Shown here one piece after another: positions 6,568-6,883 of a stretch of 6,883 nt of DNA. Both the position numbers and the translations under genes were made by a program. This DNA is from DASRTE01 sp035316885 (GTDB lineage Bacteria > Actinomycetota > Actinomycetes > Jiangellales > Jiangellaceae), in NCBI GenBank assembly GCA_035316885.1, contig DATHII010000215.1, forward strand, positions 1 through 6,883, written 5' to 3'. The notes under the pieces were generated by a model. The model made no database searches, was not told the DNA's origin, and was given only the letters and a program-made list of their open reading frames with translations. Numbering within the stretch: the first letter of the stretch is position 1; the number at the start of each line of letters is the position of its first letter.

Positions 6568-6883
6568 GCGGTACCTCTTCTCGTCGATAGGCGTACCTCG
6601 GTGCCCTCGCCGGGGGCGGACCGGATCTCGGCAGTGGCGCCGTGCCGGTCCATCCGGTCGACGATCGAGCGTCGCACGCCCAGCCGGTCCTCCGGCACGG
6701 ATTCGGGGTCGAACCCCTTGCCGCGGTCGCGGACGTACAACTCGACGTCGTCGCCCTCGACCTCGGCGTAGATGTCGACCTTGTCGGCCCCCGAGTGCTT
6801 GGCCGCGTTGACGGCGGCCTCACGCGCCGCCTTGAGCATCGCCCGGATCCGGTCGTCGATGCCGGTGTCGCCGACAGTGACGA
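6564..6883 (-). CDS. Sensor histidine kinase, C-terminal ATPase domain (5' end beyond window)
   Basis: The last 105 codons and the TGA stop (6566-6564) of a kinase whose N-terminus lies past the right edge. The visible part is a GHKL/HATPase_c domain of the DesK/NarX type: N box REAAVNAAKHSGA (E and N for Mg-ATP binding), G1 box DRGKGFD, and the G2-like end SAPGEGTEVRL. The dimerisation/histidine region and the sensor are not visible, so the signal cannot be inferred. The segment from the N box through DRLGVRRSIVDRM to APGEGTEV is the form I associate with actinobacterial PspC-domain kinases next to LuxR regulators; this is inference. An apparent ATG at 6839 is internal, because the frame stays open upstream and the N box follows immediately. 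The 4-base overlap with the regulator gene indicates translational coupling and a cognate pair. Confidence 0.9.
   Translation of the reverse strand, partial: VTVGDTGIDDRIRAMLKAAREAAVNAAKHSGADKVDIYAEVEGDDVELYVRDRGKGFDPESVPEDRLGVRRSIVDRMDRHGATAEIRSAPGEGTEVRLSTRRGTA
6573..6579 (-). promoter_or_regulatory. Ribosome binding site of the response regulator gene, inside the kinase gene
   Basis: On the minus strand it reads AAGAGGT, 5 bases before the ATG at 6567. It lies in the final codons of the kinase gene, as expected for translational coupling, and supports this start over any internal one. Confidence 0.65.

Noticed and set aside
6564..6839. A separate small 91-residue protein starting at ATG 6839
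   Set aside because: The frame stays open to the right edge, and the upstream codons (VTVGDTGIDDRIRA) continue the same ATPase domain, so this is the end of a longer kinase.

Overview
The window is high-GC DNA with tightly packed genes, Asp/Arg/Val/Ala-rich proteins and GTG/ATG starts. The set of genes (a PcrA/UvrD1-type helicase with a Tudor-like tail, an AMIN-like lipoprotein, a DesK-like kinase C-terminus paired with a NarL-type regulator, and a secreted M14 peptidase) points to an actinobacterium. Nocardioides or a relative is my best guess from overall protein flavour, not from a search. I see no mobile element, CRISPR array, tRNA or rRNA.

Layout, left to right: (1) positions 1-2052, minus strand: most of a large secreted M14 zinc metallopeptidase, cut by the left edge. 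(2) 2053-2305: a 253-base divergent intergenic region with a promoter-like TTGACA/17/TACGAA on the minus strand, a perfect 8+8 inverted repeat just before the next gene, and a ribosome binding site on each side. (3) 2306-3040, plus strand: a lipoprotein with an AMIN-like domain. (4) 3071-5455, minus strand: a complete pcrA/uvrD-type helicase, convergent with the lipoprotein gene. (5) 5478-5834, minus: a small four-helix membrane protein directly upstream of pcrA. (6) 5905-6567, minus: a NarL/LuxR-type response regulator. (7) 6564-6883, minus: the C-terminal ATPase domain of its sensor kinase, cut by the right edge.

How the genes work together: the kinase and regulator share an ATGA stop/start overlap and are almost certainly one translationally coupled two-component system. 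The membrane-protein gene and pcrA follow on the same strand with gaps of 70 and 22 bases and could be co-transcribed with it. PcrA acts in DNA repair and in clearing transcription/replication conflicts. The peptidase and lipoprotein both act outside the membrane and are divergently expressed from one short region, so shared control is possible but unproven.

I did not find a clearly new biological system. The more interesting points are the palindrome in front of the lipoprotein gene, the unassigned membrane protein beside pcrA, the extra segment between helicase motifs II and III, and the cysteine-rich loops in the secreted peptidase.
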